Shown: in pieces, positions 24,619 to 32,141 of the stretch | How the letters are laid out: every line of letters starts with the position of its first letter | How positions within the stretch are numbered: the first letter of the stretch is position 1 | From: Actinostola sp. cb2023 | Taxonomy: Eukaryota > Cnidaria > Anthozoa > Actiniaria > Actinostolidae | Direction of reading: 5' to 3' | DNA: 64,000 bases | NCBI GenBank assembly: GCA_033675265.1 | Contig: JAUJYZ010001033.1 | Location: 62,001 to 126,000, forward strand | Translations under genes and position numbers: made by a program | Notes under the pieces: generated by a model | What the model was told of the DNA's origin: nothing | Seen by the model: only the letters and a program-made list of their open reading frames with translations | Databases searched by the model: none

Positions 24619-24971
24619 GAGAGTTCAAGGGGTGGTGTGTGGAGGCGTGTGGACGATGCGGTCAAAACCCAAAACCGGTTCAACAATGGTTGGCGATGTT
24701 AAAGACACAAGGTCAATCGACGTTGGTGGACGGGGAAGATGTATATCATTTGGACGAAGGTTATGCTGTTGTGTTAAACCCGTTCTGCGGTAAACATTAC
24801 ATCGTGTTGGATTTGCGAGTGACTGATAGAACATGTTTGTGCAATGAAGTAAATGGAGAAGGCGTGAACTGTCCAAACCGTCACTGTTACCCACCATGGG
24901 AAAGAACATGTCCTTACTGCGAGGGTAATTTTTTTCGGTGTGGATGTATCTACAAAAAGAAAGTCAATTGA
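24501..24971 (+). CDS. cysteine-rich, probably zinc-binding protein
   Basis: Reads 156 residues from ATG 24501, overlapping the end of gene 1 by 118 bases in another frame. The basic N-terminus (RRCGGPRRRKRRKC) is followed by CVEACGRCGQNP, a middle strand-like region (DVYHLDEGYAVVLNPFCGKHYIVLDL), and then many cysteine pairs (CLCNEVNGEGVNCPNRHC, CPYCEGNFFRCGC). The spacing is that of one or two zinc ribbons. It could bind DNA or act in regulation, but no family is recognised. The start is uncertain because the overlap is long. Confidence 0.6.
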   Translation: MGGGEWRSGRRCGGPRRRKRRKCGTVLWGPCKPARGSLLGEFKGWCVEACGRCGQNPKPVQQWLAMLKTQGQSTLVDGEDVYHLDEGYAVVLNPFCGKHYIVLDLRVTDRTCLCNEVNGEGVNCPNRHCYPPWERTCPYCEGNFFRCGCIYKKKVN

Positions 24972-24989
24972 AAAGTGCGTCATTGAAAG

Positions 24990-25136
24990 ATGTTCTTCAC
25001 GTTGCTAGGATTGTGGTGTATGTGGTTTGGGCGTGTGGACGCTAAAGATGCTTGGGAGCGTTTTGTCATTCGATTGGAAAAACAAATGCAGGACGAATTA
25101 CAAGCTAATAATGTCACGGTGTGTGTGGTTCCATAA
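24990..25136 (+). CDS. short protein with N-terminal hydrophobic segment, ends at a TAA
   Basis: Forty-eight residues from ATG 24990, 18 bases after the previous stop. The N-terminus MFFTLLGLWCMWFGRVDA looks like a signal peptide with a cleavage site after VDA, followed by a short charged stretch. The frame stays open after the TAA at 25134-25136, straight into the next gene at 25173. The two may therefore be one protein of about 147 residues interrupted by a single nonsense codon. Confidence 0.5.
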   Translation: MFFTLLGLWCMWFGRVDAKDAWERFVIRLEKQMQDELQANNVTVCVVP

Positions 25137-25172
25137 GAAGACCCGACATGTACAACGACTGGTAGATGCGCG

Positions 25173-25433
25173 ATGGAACCCCAGGAAACGACAGATGTAG
25201 AGATGGTAGAAGACACGGTGTACCAATTGAAAGAAAACATGTTTAGGGAGTTGGACGAGATGCTTTGGTATGCCAATAACAAACGTAGTTTGATGAGTGA
25301 CCGTTCTTTGGATATGACGAATGACCGACAATTGATGCACGAATTGCTCCAGATGATACAATTCAAATTGAAAATCATTTCTGCCTTACGAGATCAAGTC
25401 ATAACGGAAGAAAGTCGTCAAGGAATTTGGTAA
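25173..25433 (+). CDS. helical protein, possibly the second half of the preceding gene
   Basis: Eighty-six residues from ATG 25173; mostly charged helix (TVYQLKENMFRELDEMLWYA; LMHELLQMIQFKLKIISAL). In frame with 24990-25136 across a single TAA. Its stop overlaps the next ATG (TAATG at 25431-25435), typical of tightly packed viral genes. Function unknown. Confidence 0.55.
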   Translation: MEPQETTDVEMVEDTVYQLKENMFRELDEMLWYANNKRSLMSDRSLDMTNDRQLMHELLQMIQFKLKIISALRDQVITEESRQGIW

Positions 25434-25634
25434 TGGTTGTGTGCGGATGGACAATTTTTTTTGGGTGCGTTTACCTTTACATTGGTTTTCCAAGTAGTGG
25501 TTTATTTTCTAATACGGTCACTGTCGAGCCTGCTACCAGATCGGGACATCGAAAAGCTAAAAGAAGAGTCGGTTTCTTTACACTTGTCAAAACCTCTCGC
25601 TACCCTTGAAGAAGAAGAAGAAGAAAGAGTTTAA
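25433..25634 (+). CDS. small single-span membrane protein, frame shift at a T8 run
   Basis: ATG 25433 begins MVVCGWTIFF. After a run of eight T (about 25,451-25,458) the sensible reading is in the next frame: a hydrophobic span (FTFTLVFQVVVYFLI), then a charged tail ending in a run of glutamates, stop at 25632-25634. A one-base change in the T run, or programmed slippage there, would unite the two. The alternative is a non-ATG start in the second frame at about 25437. Membrane topology is inferred from hydrophobicity. Confidence 0.45.
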
Positions 25635-25697
25635 CCCTTCGACCCCACGGTTTGGGTGTTCATTTGTATTCACCTTCGGACTGAAACACAGCTCACC

Positions 25698-26114
25698 ATG
25701 AGGAGTGTTCTAGAAGAGATTGGTATGTTGCTTGTACACTTGAAAACGTTGAATGATATGCAAGACAGAATGTTGAACCAAGCAGTGGAACATCTGTTAC
25801 CGGTTTTGGAAGAGCAGACAAAAGAAAAAGAAGATGAAGTGAAAGAGGCTGCAGACGAAGTGTTGTATGAAAGACTGAAGGATATGGACGAGATGATAAA
25901 TTCAAGGGCATGGCGTAATCCAACCACAACTGATCATGGCTTGTACGGTGAAGAGGATGAAGAGGATGCAGGAAGAAATCACAGAGATCCTAGAAAAGAA
26001 GATGAGATTAAGTTCGAAGCAAGAAGTGATGGAAAAAGCTCAGAAGATGGAAGAAGGTTGTTCAGTATGGTTGTCAAAAATCAGAACCGCTTGCTGGGAG
26101 GTGATCGAAAGTGA
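25698..26114 (+). CDS. acidic coiled-coil protein
   Basis: ATG 25698 (CACCATGAG context); 138 residues. The N-terminal two thirds is leucine- and glutamate-rich helix (MLLVHLKTLNDMQDRMLNQAVEHLLPVLEEQ), then a charged, low-complexity C-terminus. The last 180 bases overlap the next gene in another frame. The tail may not be used if the two are one gene with a frame change near 25,930. No family recognised. Confidence 0.55.
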   Translation: MRSVLEEIGMLLVHLKTLNDMQDRMLNQAVEHLLPVLEEQTKEKEDEVKEAADEVLYERLKDMDEMINSRAWRNPTTTDHGLYGEEDEEDAGRNHRDPRKEDEIKFEARSDGKSSEDGRRLFSMVVKNQNRLLGGDRK

Positions 26115-26259
26115 TTTAAGCGAGGTTTCGATTAAAGACTTTGAGCGTTGGATTTCTTTCCTTAAACCGTTGGCGCGTGAAACTCGTGACTTGTCGATGT
26201 TCCTCGATTCGTGCGAAACAATTTTCCAACAAGGAATAGAAAATCAAATCGAACCATAA
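25936..26259 (+). CDS. coiled-coil protein
   Basis: ATG 25936 (TCATGG context); 107 residues, helical throughout. Overlaps the preceding gene in the -1 relative frame, so it could be independent or the natural C-terminus of that gene. It ends with TAA, followed by AAATACAAGCATAAATTC. No family recognised. Confidence 0.55.
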   Translation: MACTVKRMKRMQEEITEILEKKMRLSSKQEVMEKAQKMEEGCSVWLSKIRTACWEVIESDLSEVSIKDFERWISFLKPLARETRDLSMFLDSCETIFQQGIENQIEP

Positions 26260-26307
26260 ATACAAGCATAAATTCTTAACTTCCACGAAAACCACTTCAC
26301 TTACACC

Positions 26308-26781
26308 ATGGATCTGTTCGGGTTAGACCGTTTTCAAGAGCGTCTCCGTGCCGTAGATGTTTTAACGCAATGGGGAATAATGGTATCGGCCTGGAATGAA
26401 AGGCTACAAGAAGCGTTGGTTTTCAGTTCTACAGAATCGATCGGTTTCAGTGAAGTTGATTCTTTGGTCGAACAGATTGTACGAGAACTGGGTCCCAAGC
26501 TACAGTTGGTGAACCGTGAAAAGAAAAAGTATCGGGATCAAGTAAAGGTCACCCACGAGTGTTTAACTCCTCATCCAGACCCCACACCGTTCTCCAACCC
26601 ACAGCCAACAGAGCTGAAAGCAAAGCGCAAAAGAAAAGAAGAGAGACGTGTCAGGAAAAAGAAACCAGATAAAGAAGTGTGTGTGGAACAAGTAGTGCAA
26701 GAAGGAGAGACGGTCATCACCCCCGAACAACAGTTGGTTCAAGAATTAAACCAGCTAGAATACCTGTTGCAACAAACCTAG
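26308..26781 (+). CDS. helical protein with basic C-terminal region
   Basis: ATG 26308 in a CACCATGG context; 157 residues. The first 85 residues are predicted helix (DRFQERLRAVDVLTQWG). A proline-rich linker follows, then a strongly basic stretch (KAKRKRKEERRVRKKKP) that could be a nuclear-localisation or nucleic-acid-binding signal, and a C-terminal leucine-rich helix (QQLVQELNQLEYLLQQ). Function unknown. Confidence 0.65.
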   Translation: MDLFGLDRFQERLRAVDVLTQWGIMVSAWNERLQEALVFSSTESIGFSEVDSLVEQIVRELGPKLQLVNREKKKYRDQVKVTHECLTPHPDPTPFSNPQPTELKAKRKRKEERRVRKKKPDKEVCVEQVVQEGETVITPEQQLVQELNQLEYLLQQT

Positions 26782-26783
26782 AC

Positions 26784-26906
26784 ATGCATCGTCCATGGTG
26801 GTGGTTCGCCTTGATTGAATTGGTTCAAGCCGTGTTAAAGGCTTTTCAGTTATTTGTTCGTCGTCACGCGTTACGTGAAAATTGTTGTAAAGAGAAGACA
26901 CAATAA
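26784..26906 (+). CDS. 40-residue membrane-seeking peptide
   Basis: ATG 26784 lies two bases after the preceding stop; the frame ends at TAA 26904-26906. MHRPWWWFALIELVQAVLKA is aromatic and hydrophobic, then amphipathic and basic with a CC pair. It is the last gene of the plus-strand left arm; its stop is embedded in an AATAAA signal. Confidence 0.5.
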   Translation: MHRPWWWFALIELVQAVLKAFQLFVRRHALRENCCKEKTQ

Positions 26907-26936
26907 AATTAGTTTGAACACAACTGTTTTTTTATT
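26902..26936. terminator. convergent polyadenylation signals
   Basis: AATAAA on the plus strand at 26902-26907 and on the minus strand at 26936-26931. The minus signal overlaps the stop codon of the facing gene. The two transcription blocks thus end face to face within about 35 bases. Confidence 0.7.
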
Positions 26937-27855
26937 GTCTTGCAAAACGTACACGTTTCCATGAACGAGAAGGTGTAAAACTCCCCCCTTGTCCGTCATA
27001 GTTGACGGATACAGGATTACCCAGACCCGGCGTCCACCATTTTGGTAACCCTCGACCTTTCTTTCCCCCTTGTCCGCCATAGTTAACGGATACAGGATCA
27101 CCCAGACCTGGCGTCCACCATTTCGGTTTGGGTGCAAGACTTATTCCTTTTTTCCAGTTTTTCCAAGTAAACCCTGGTTCTCCAGGTTGAGGGACCCAAC
27201 CCTTGTCCGTCCACCCTCGACCTTTCTGTTGTTTCTTCTTTTTCTTCTTTGCTCTCTTGTTCTTTTGACCGCTACTACCAGGGGTGTTCTTTAATTCTTC
27301 CAAAGTCCTTTTGGCCTCTCTGAGACTTTTTCGCATACGCGTCCGAGCACCCACATCACCATCATTATCCCCAACCGTGGTGGGTGGTGTGGGAAACAAG
27401 GGGGTGGGGTTTCGTTCAAACAGCCTCCGAGGTTCTACGGCATCCACCTCGCGGGGTGTCGGAGTTCTTGACCTTCTTCTTCCGGTTCTTGCTCTGACGG
27501 TTGCTATGGCTGTGTCTGGAGTAGCTAAAGGGTTAGGTGTAGCCATCAACGTACCGGCCACAGGGGCCCCCCTAATGGCTCGACTTTTTTTCAACAGACT
27601 TCGGTACATCATTAACTTGTCTTTGACCATGTTTAATTTTTCGCCTACGGGAATGTTAACGTCTTTCATCAACTGGTCGAGATCGTCTTTCATCTGTATC
27701 AACTGATTGGTGTAAGGTGTCTTGGATTCTTCTTCACGCATGGCCATCGTTTTCAGTAGTCGATTCATATCCACACCACTCCCACCACCCGTCTGTGAGT
27801 TGGTGGTAGTGAGTGGTCGTGTCATCGTCAAGAACGCTTTCTGTGTGTACTTCAT
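26932..27855 (-). CDS. 307-residue basic protein with C-terminal WWTPGLG repeats
   Basis: ATG at 27855. The N-terminal part is helical (about residues 30-95), the middle is Arg/Ser/Thr/Pro-rich, then there is a lysine block (KNKRAKKKKKKQQKGRG). The C-terminus has two copies of a 27-residue unit, PKWWTPGLGxPVSVNYxGQG. The repeat is visible in DNA with an 81-base period (about 26,989 and 27,070). A weaker related W-containing unit (WVPQPGEPGFTWKNW) precedes them. It is the last gene of the minus-strand virion block, so probably a structural or core protein. I recognise no family. Confidence 0.65.
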   Translation of the reverse strand: MKYTQKAFLTMTRPLTTTNSQTGGGSGVDMNRLLKTMAMREEESKTPYTNQLIQMKDDLDQLMKDVNIPVGEKLNMVKDKLMMYRSLLKKSRAIRGAPVAGTLMATPNPLATPDTAIATVRARTGRRRSRTPTPREVDAVEPRRLFERNPTPLFPTPPTTVGDNDGDVGARTRMRKSLREAKRTLEELKNTPGSSGQKNKRAKKKKKKQQKGRGWTDKGWVPQPGEPGFTWKNWKKGISLAPKPKWWTPGLGDPVSVNYGGQGGKKGRGLPKWWTPGLGNPVSVNYDGQGGSFTPSRSWKRVRFARQ

Positions 27856-27883
27856 GAGTACCTTCCAAGATTGGAAAAGAAGC

Positions 27884-28384
27884 TTAAATAGTTTCGAGCG
27901 TCGATTCCATCCTTTGAATATCCCGTTCCAACTCTTGTATTTTATCTTGTCGGTTGGTTTGTCTTGAAGACGATTGAGTCCTATTGCGGAAGTTGCGTTG
28001 AACTTTTCGAACCCCTTGTTTGACCCCTCGACGCACTCCTTGTTTTAAGCCCCGAAGTAATATGGCCATGTTCTCTCCACCACCTTTTTGTATCCATTTA
28101 CGACGTTCTTTTTGACTACGTGTAGGATCACCTATTTTACGCCATAGTTTTTTCTGACCGGCCAACGAATTCAGATGAGTTCGTGGTATTGTCAACCGCC
28201 CCTGAAGAAAATTGTGCGTGATTTCACTCATAGCGTCCACTTGATCCGGAGTGGCGTATTTGAGCAATTGACGTCGTTGTTTTGACGTTCCACGGTTTAG
28301 AGCATTCCAATACCGGCTTTGACGTTTGACGCGTTCTCCTACCTTCATCGTCTTCTCCTCCTCCGACTGTTCGGTCTCTTCCAT
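27884..28384 (-). CDS. conserved Polinton-type late protein, basic
   Basis: ATG at 28384; 166 residues. A central block, LLKYATPDQVDAMSEI with following SLAGQKKLWRKIGDPTRSQK and IQKGGG, matches the pattern of a small protein that recurs in animal Polintons/adintoviruses. In those elements it is usually annotated only as hypothetical; this is from general knowledge and not checked here. The rest is strongly basic, with amphipathic (LLRGLKQGVRRGVKQGVRKV) and coiled-coil (IQELERDIQRMESTLE) segments. Its first 40 bases overlap the upstream gene. Likely virion or core associated. Confidence 0.65.
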   Translation of the reverse strand: MEETEQSEEEKTMKVGERVKRQSRYWNALNRGTSKQRRQLLKYATPDQVDAMSEITHNFLQGRLTIPRTHLNSLAGQKKLWRKIGDPTRSQKERRKWIQKGGGENMAILLRGLKQGVRRGVKQGVRKVQRNFRNRTQSSSRQTNRQDKIQELERDIQRMESTLETI

Positions 28385-28746
28385 ACCACTCTACCTGCGG
28401 CTGTAGGAAAACTTTGACCCCCACTTTGAAATCGGGGGAATGGTTGTTGTAATCCGTCGTAGCGAAGCTGTGCACGTTTCTTTTTATACCATGCACTCCC
28501 GCGACCTTTCATCCATTTTGGGGGGTTCATCCATTTCGGTAGAACCCTACCGTAGCCGTTCATAAGACCTCTTCGTAAGACCTCATCGAAAGCTCTCTTC
28601 TTCTTCTTCCTAGGCAACTTCGTCAATGCTTCGACCTTCTGTCCGTAACCGTTCATAAGACCTCTTCGTAAGACCTCGTCGAAAGCTCTCTTCTTCTTCT
28701 TCTTCCTAGGCAACTTCCTCAATGCTGATCCCAAGGTTTCAACCAT
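28345..28746 (-). CDS. very basic protein with 31-residue internal repeat
   Basis: ATG at 28746; 133 residues. A unit containing LPRKKKKKRAFDEVLRRGL, continuing MNGYG, occurs twice, 31 residues apart, and the DNA copies are nearly identical. Then come WMNPPKWMKGRG and an arginine tail. Composition suits a DNA-condensing core protein as in adenoviruses. Function inferred from composition and from its place in the cluster. Confidence 0.6.
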   Translation of the reverse strand: MVETLGSALRKLPRKKKKKRAFDEVLRRGLMNGYGQKVEALTKLPRKKKKRAFDEVLRRGLMNGYGRVLPKWMNPPKWMKGRGSAWYKKKRAQLRYDGLQQPFPRFQSGGQSFPTAAGRVVWKRPNSRRRRRR

Positions 28747-28776
28747 TTTTTCCTTACGAACCTCTTGGCTGTTTAT

Positions 28777-29076
28777 CTATTTATTCTTTTTGGCCGTAAT
28801 CTTATTCATGATAGCTTCCCCAGCAAAACCAACCCCTGAGCTTACACCTGCCGACACTAATGCCGGCCCTGCTTTTTTAAGAGCTTTCTTTGCCAAAGTT
28901 TTCACTATTGTTTTGGAGAGTCTTCGTTTGAGTGCTCGTCTGGCCGCCCCCGTAATAGCCCTTCGTGCTCCGGCACTAAGCATCCGTCGTATTGCAGCAC
29001 GTGCAAATAACCCAAAAAAACCTCCACGCTGGTTGACAATGGATTTTACCGGTCGTCTTCTTCTTCTTCTAACCAT
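28777..29076 (-). CDS. basic core-like protein with hydrophobic C-terminal helix
   Basis: ATG at 29076 chosen because it begins MVRRRRRRPVKS; an upstream in-frame ATG at 29127 overlaps the preceding gene. 99 residues: arginine-rich head, then amphipathic basic helices (RRAITGAARRALKRRLSKTI), then Gly/Ala-rich PALVSAGVSSGVGFAGEAI. Resembles adenovirus pX/mu-like or pVII-like core proteins in composition only. Confidence 0.6.
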   Translation of the reverse strand: MVRRRRRRPVKSIVNQRGGFFGLFARAAIRRMLSAGARRAITGAARRALKRRLSKTIVKTLAKKALKKAGPALVSAGVSSGVGFAGEAIMNKITAKKNK

Positions 29077-29080
29077 TTTT

Positions 29081-29386
29081 TCAATATTTTTTTTCAACAC
29101 CTCTGAAAGGGGTTGGTGCGGCACCAAAAGTAACTGTTTCCACTATCCCGTTGGCCAAACGTTTACCAAATTTCTCCAACCCGTGCACAAATGATTTCCA
29201 ATTTCCACCACGTTGTCTTCCACCTTTATAGACAGGTATACTTCTTCTACCCCCTTTATAGATAGGGATCGACGTCCTACGTCTTCTTCTTCCGCCCTTA
29301 TAGATGGAGATCCGACCACCACCACCACGCCGCCGTCGGCGACGTCCTCCCCTTAAACCGATTGAGCCTCCACGAGTGTGCATCAT
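29081..29386 (-). CDS. basic protein with repeated IYKGGRR units
   Basis: ATG at 29386 overlaps the stop of the preceding 41-residue gene as ATGA. 101 residues. Three spaced units (ISIYKGGRRRRR, SIPIYKGGRR, SIPVYKGGRQ) follow an LRGGR site that fits the adenain cleavage consensus (L-x-G-G). The C-terminus is less basic. Likely a DNA-binding virion protein. Inferred from composition, context and the protease-site match. Confidence 0.6.
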   Translation of the reverse strand: MMHTRGGSIGLRGGRRRRRRGGGGRISIYKGGRRRRRTSIPIYKGGRRSIPVYKGGRQRGGNWKSFVHGLEKFGKRLANGIVETVTFGAAPTPFRGVEKKY

Positions 29387-29508
29387 TGATTTCTTCTTCT
29401 TCTCCTTTGTTTCCACTGCATTGTTTTATACTCTTTATGACGAGCCCGTCTTCCGGGTTTCACTCTCCGCAGACGACGTTGTTTCAAACGACGGCGTTTA
29501 GTCGACAT
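29383..29508 (-). CDS. 41-residue, extremely basic peptide
   Basis: ATG at 29508, stop TGA 29385-29383. About half its residues are Arg or Lys (MSTKRRRLKQRRLRRVKPG...). It is coupled to the next gene by an ATGA overlap and begins three bases after the stop of the upstream gene. Size and composition recall adenovirus mu peptide. It is easily missed because of its length. Confidence 0.55.
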   Translation of the reverse strand: MSTKRRRLKQRRLRRVKPGRRARHKEYKTMQWKQRRRRRNQ

Positions 29509-29511
29509 TTC

Positions 29512-29805
29512 CTATAGACCGAGACCATAAGGTTGCCTCCACTTACCGAAAGGATTCCAACCTCCACTCATATAGGGTTTGGGGCTTCTTCTTCTTCTTC
29601 TTCTTCTTTTACGACCACCGGCCATTTTTCCAGCTCCCTTTTTCACAGTCCATCCATCTTTTTGACCTTTCTTAAAGGCTTGACTCAGATAATTTCCCAA
29701 ATTCATGGCCCTTCGCCCCAGTTTCGCAGTCTTTCCAACACCTCGAAAAAAGGATTTCACACCGGCCCCGCGTTGGGTTCTTCGTTTAATTCTTCCGCCT
29801 TTCAT
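29512..29805 (-). CDS. basic core-like protein with three adenain-type sites
   Basis: ATG at 29805; 97 residues. Begins MKGGR, contains KMAGGRKRRRRRRR and YMSGGW. Each of MKGG, MAGG and MSGG fits the adenovirus protease consensus (M/I/L)-x-G-G. Between them is an amphipathic segment (GVKSFFRGVGKTAKLGRRAM). Probably a precursor cleaved by the element's own protease during virion maturation. Confidence 0.65.
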   Translation of the reverse strand: MKGGRIKRRTQRGAGVKSFFRGVGKTAKLGRRAMNLGNYLSQAFKKGQKDGWTVKKGAGKMAGGRKRRRRRRRSPKPYMSGGWNPFGKWRQPYGLGL

Positions 29806-29845
29806 CTTTCCACGTGTGTCTTTTGCCCCAATGAACAGTCGGTTC

Positions 29846-30910
29846 TTATTTATGCTTTTTTTTCAGATGTTCAATCAATTGATTGATGTCCCCTTGACCC
29901 CGTTGAGGCGTGGAAGAAGCCGAAGAAGAAGATAAGGGGGACGAAACGCTGCGCGAATTCCGTCTAGTGATCGGACGACGCCCCTTCCGTACTGTGGTGG
30001 TCGTACGGGTAGTGGTAGTGGTTCTGTGATCCCCCCGACCTAAGGATTCTCGACTGGTGGCCGAAGTGACATTTTGTTCACTTCCTCTTCGTCGAACTGT
30101 TTCACGACGGCGTTGTGCGGGGGTGCTCCGGTTGTTATTCATCTCTGCCAACCGTTCTTCCATTTCAGTCAGTTTCTGTTGCAACCGTTGCACCCGTGCA
30201 TAGGGTAAAGAGGTATCATACAATTCACGTTCCACCCGTTGGATGGTGGTCTCCAATTGCCGCCGTTGTTGGGTAAAGGACATCTGGGAGGAAGAAGGAG
30301 ACGGAGAAGAAGAAGAAGAAGAAGAAGGTCTTTGGAGTGGACGGGCGCGTGGGGTTTTTCGACCCACCACCGAACGGTGTTGAGGTGTCGATGCTGTGGT
30401 GGTGGTCTGCACTCGGGGTGGAGATGGTGATGGTGGTGAATCCGGTATTGGCCCCGGGGATGAATCCGGGGGTGAACCCGGTGGCGTCGGTGGGATTGGA
30501 GATAAGACGGGGTTAGGTGTGGAGGTGCCGTCGGGTGGTTCGATCATACTTTCCAAAAGTGCATCCACAGCAGACACTTGTTCTGCTCGTTCTCTTTCTA
30601 TCTCTTCAACCCATTCCTTTTCCAACACACTCAAACGTTCGGTTAAATCAACAAACTCTGCTTCCTCTTCAGGGGTCCGTTGTTGTATAGCACTCAATTG
30701 GTGAAATCGTCTCCACATCACCATAAACGTCTCTTCGTTGGGGATAAGAGCCAACCGTACAAGATCACGTTGAAACTCTGTAGTTGATGGTGGTTGTGGA
30801 GAAGAAGTAGGTGTGTTTCCCAACACCCCGTCGATGGGTGGTGTATCCAGCGGAGAGTAGGTTTCCTCATCCCAACCGTCATCGGCCCCCGATAAGATCA
30901 TTTCATCCAT
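29846..30910 (-). CDS. 354-residue Pro/Ser/Thr-rich protein with coiled coil
   Basis: ATG at 30910, overlapping the end of the ATPase gene by 13 bases. Acidic N-terminus, helix (about residues 45-120), a long Pro/Ser/Thr-rich linker, a serine run, a coiled coil near residues 205-255, then a basic Thr/Arg-rich tail ending in a lysine cluster. Not recognised. Placement between ATPase and core genes suggests a virion or scaffolding role. Confidence 0.6.
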   Translation of the reverse strand: MDEMILSGADDGWDEETYSPLDTPPIDGVLGNTPTSSPQPPSTTEFQRDLVRLALIPNEETFMVMWRRFHQLSAIQQRTPEEEAEFVDLTERLSVLEKEWVEEIERERAEQVSAVDALLESMIEPPDGTSTPNPVLSPIPPTPPGSPPDSSPGPIPDSPPSPSPPRVQTTTTASTPQHRSVVGRKTPRARPLQRPSSSSSSSPSPSSSQMSFTQQRRQLETTIQRVERELYDTSLPYARVQRLQQKLTEMEERLAEMNNNRSTPAQRRRETVRRRGSEQNVTSATSRESLGRGDHRTTTTTRTTTTVRKGRRPITRRNSRSVSSPLSSSSASSTPQRGQGDINQLIEHLKKKHK

Positions 30911-31542
30911 TCTTTGTTCACGTAGACTTCTTGAGCTCCGGTGTCCGTGGGGAAAATATTGGTACGTAACCGTAACGTCTCAGGTGTGTCCGTTTCAAAG
31001 TCGAACAACAAATAACCGTACGGTTGGTCGGTGGCGTCTTTAAATGCTTCTTCGGGGTGTTTTTGTTTGGGAAACGCCTGACGGAACAAAAAAGCCATTT
31101 GCGACCGATCTCGGGGGTTTTTAAACGCCACCACGTAATGGGCATTCAAACTCTGCGTGCGTTGGCCTTTGCGGAACAAATTCTGTGTCAACAACACCGT
31201 GGTCAATTGACGGTGATGCGATCCACGGGTGAAAAGTTTTTCCACAGCCTCGTTGTTCGAACACTCAGCCATCAAATCGTCCAATACCAACAGACCCGGT
31301 TGTCCTTCAAACTTTTCGTAAAAGTCTTCAGGCATGCCTTTCACCCACTGCACTTCTTTGGGAAAGGTGTCGAACATCGGTTGCCATTCTCCATAACAGT
31401 ACACCACCCGGGAAAGCGGTTGCCGAAACATATCTTGACGTTCTTGGATCATCCGTCGCACCCAATGGGTTTTTCCCGATTTGCTGGGGCCCACCACCTG
31501 TAGGTTGGAGGGAGTCTTCAGACGAGGATCAAACCCTTCCAT
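30898..31542 (-). CDS. A32/FtsK-HerA-type genome packaging ATPase
   Basis: ATG at 31542 (MEGFDPRL); longer reading uses a non-ATG codon. 214 residues. Walker A is GPSKSGKT (residues 18-25), Walker B LLVLDDLM (about 88-95), followed by a sensor-like TVLLTQNLF stretch. These are hallmarks of the packaging ATPases of Polintons, virophages and large DNA viruses. It would pump the genome into preformed capsids. The gene sits between protease and the Pro-rich protein and is intact. Confidence 0.93.
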   Translation of the reverse strand: MEGFDPRLKTPSNLQVVGPSKSGKTHWVRRMIQERQDMFRQPLSRVVYCYGEWQPMFDTFPKEVQWVKGMPEDFYEKFEGQPGLLVLDDLMAECSNNEAVEKLFTRGSHHRQLTTVLLTQNLFRKGQRTQSLNAHYVVAFKNPRDRSQMAFLFRQAFPKQKHPEEAFKDATDQPYGYLLFDFETDTPETLRLRTNIFPTDTGAQEVYVNKEWMK

Positions 31543-31580
31543 GATCAAATACAAGAAACAGAGGCGTTAGAGTACAAGTA

Positions 31581-31586
31581 TTTATT
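31581..31586 (-). terminator. polyadenylation signal after protease gene
   Basis: TTTATT on the plus strand, i.e. AATAAA on the minus strand, ten bases past the protease stop, suggesting that the capsid-protease transcript ends here. Confidence 0.55.
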
Positions 31587-31595
31587 AAAAAAATT

Positions 31596-32138
31596 TTAAC
31601 AACGTCGTCGTCGGTGTGCGTCGCGACGACACACAGAACTTTGACAAAATTGACGACTTTTCTGACTACGCAATATGCGGGGCGAACGACACACCCAATG
31701 ACACACCTGGCGGTCGTTGACTCGAGGGGGTCCTGAAAACGTCATCACAATGTCTTTCAAGGACCGACCCCGTACCCGTTGACTCAAGTAGTAAAGGCAG
31801 TAATGCCCACAAACGGTTGTCTGAGGGCTTTGAAGACTTCGGTTGGTGTAGCGACACTCGCGACCCAAATAGTTCCTCCACGACGGGTGGTACGAGTGAG
31901 GGGTCTGTCCGTAACTGTCAAAAAATTCGGCCCGACCGTCCCCGTCCCAATACATGGCGACCCAATGTGTGCCCGGTTGGTCCGCCAAATCGGTGTTGAC
32001 GATCAATCCGGTCCCCGGAGAGTGGGTGGGTGGAAGACGGTCGGCGGGAAACACACCCAGGAAGGACGGACGCAACCGTCTGTCGGTCCGCACCAACCAA
32101 TGCAATTGTTGAGAATCCAAACCTCCTTCAGTGGGCAT
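31596..32138 (-). CDS. adenain-like cysteine protease (maturation protease)
   Basis: ATG at 32138; 180 residues. Catalytic elements are in adenain order: His in GTHWVAMYWD (about residue 58), Asp/Glu region FFDSYG (about 72-77), Gln in SPQTTVCGHYC with the nucleophilic Cys in VCGHYC (about residue 109-113). A basic C-terminus follows. It would process capsid and core precursors. It lies directly downstream of the major capsid gene (3 bases apart) and is intact. Confidence 0.93.
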   Translation of the reverse strand: MPTEGGLDSQQLHWLVRTDRRLRPSFLGVFPADRLPPTHSPGTGLIVNTDLADQPGTHWVAMYWDGDGRAEFFDSYGQTPHSYHPSWRNYLGRECRYTNRSLQSPQTTVCGHYCLYYLSQRVRGRSLKDIVMTFSGPPRVNDRQVCHWVCRSPRILRSQKSRQFCQSSVCRRDAHRRRRC

Positions 32139-32141
32139 CTT

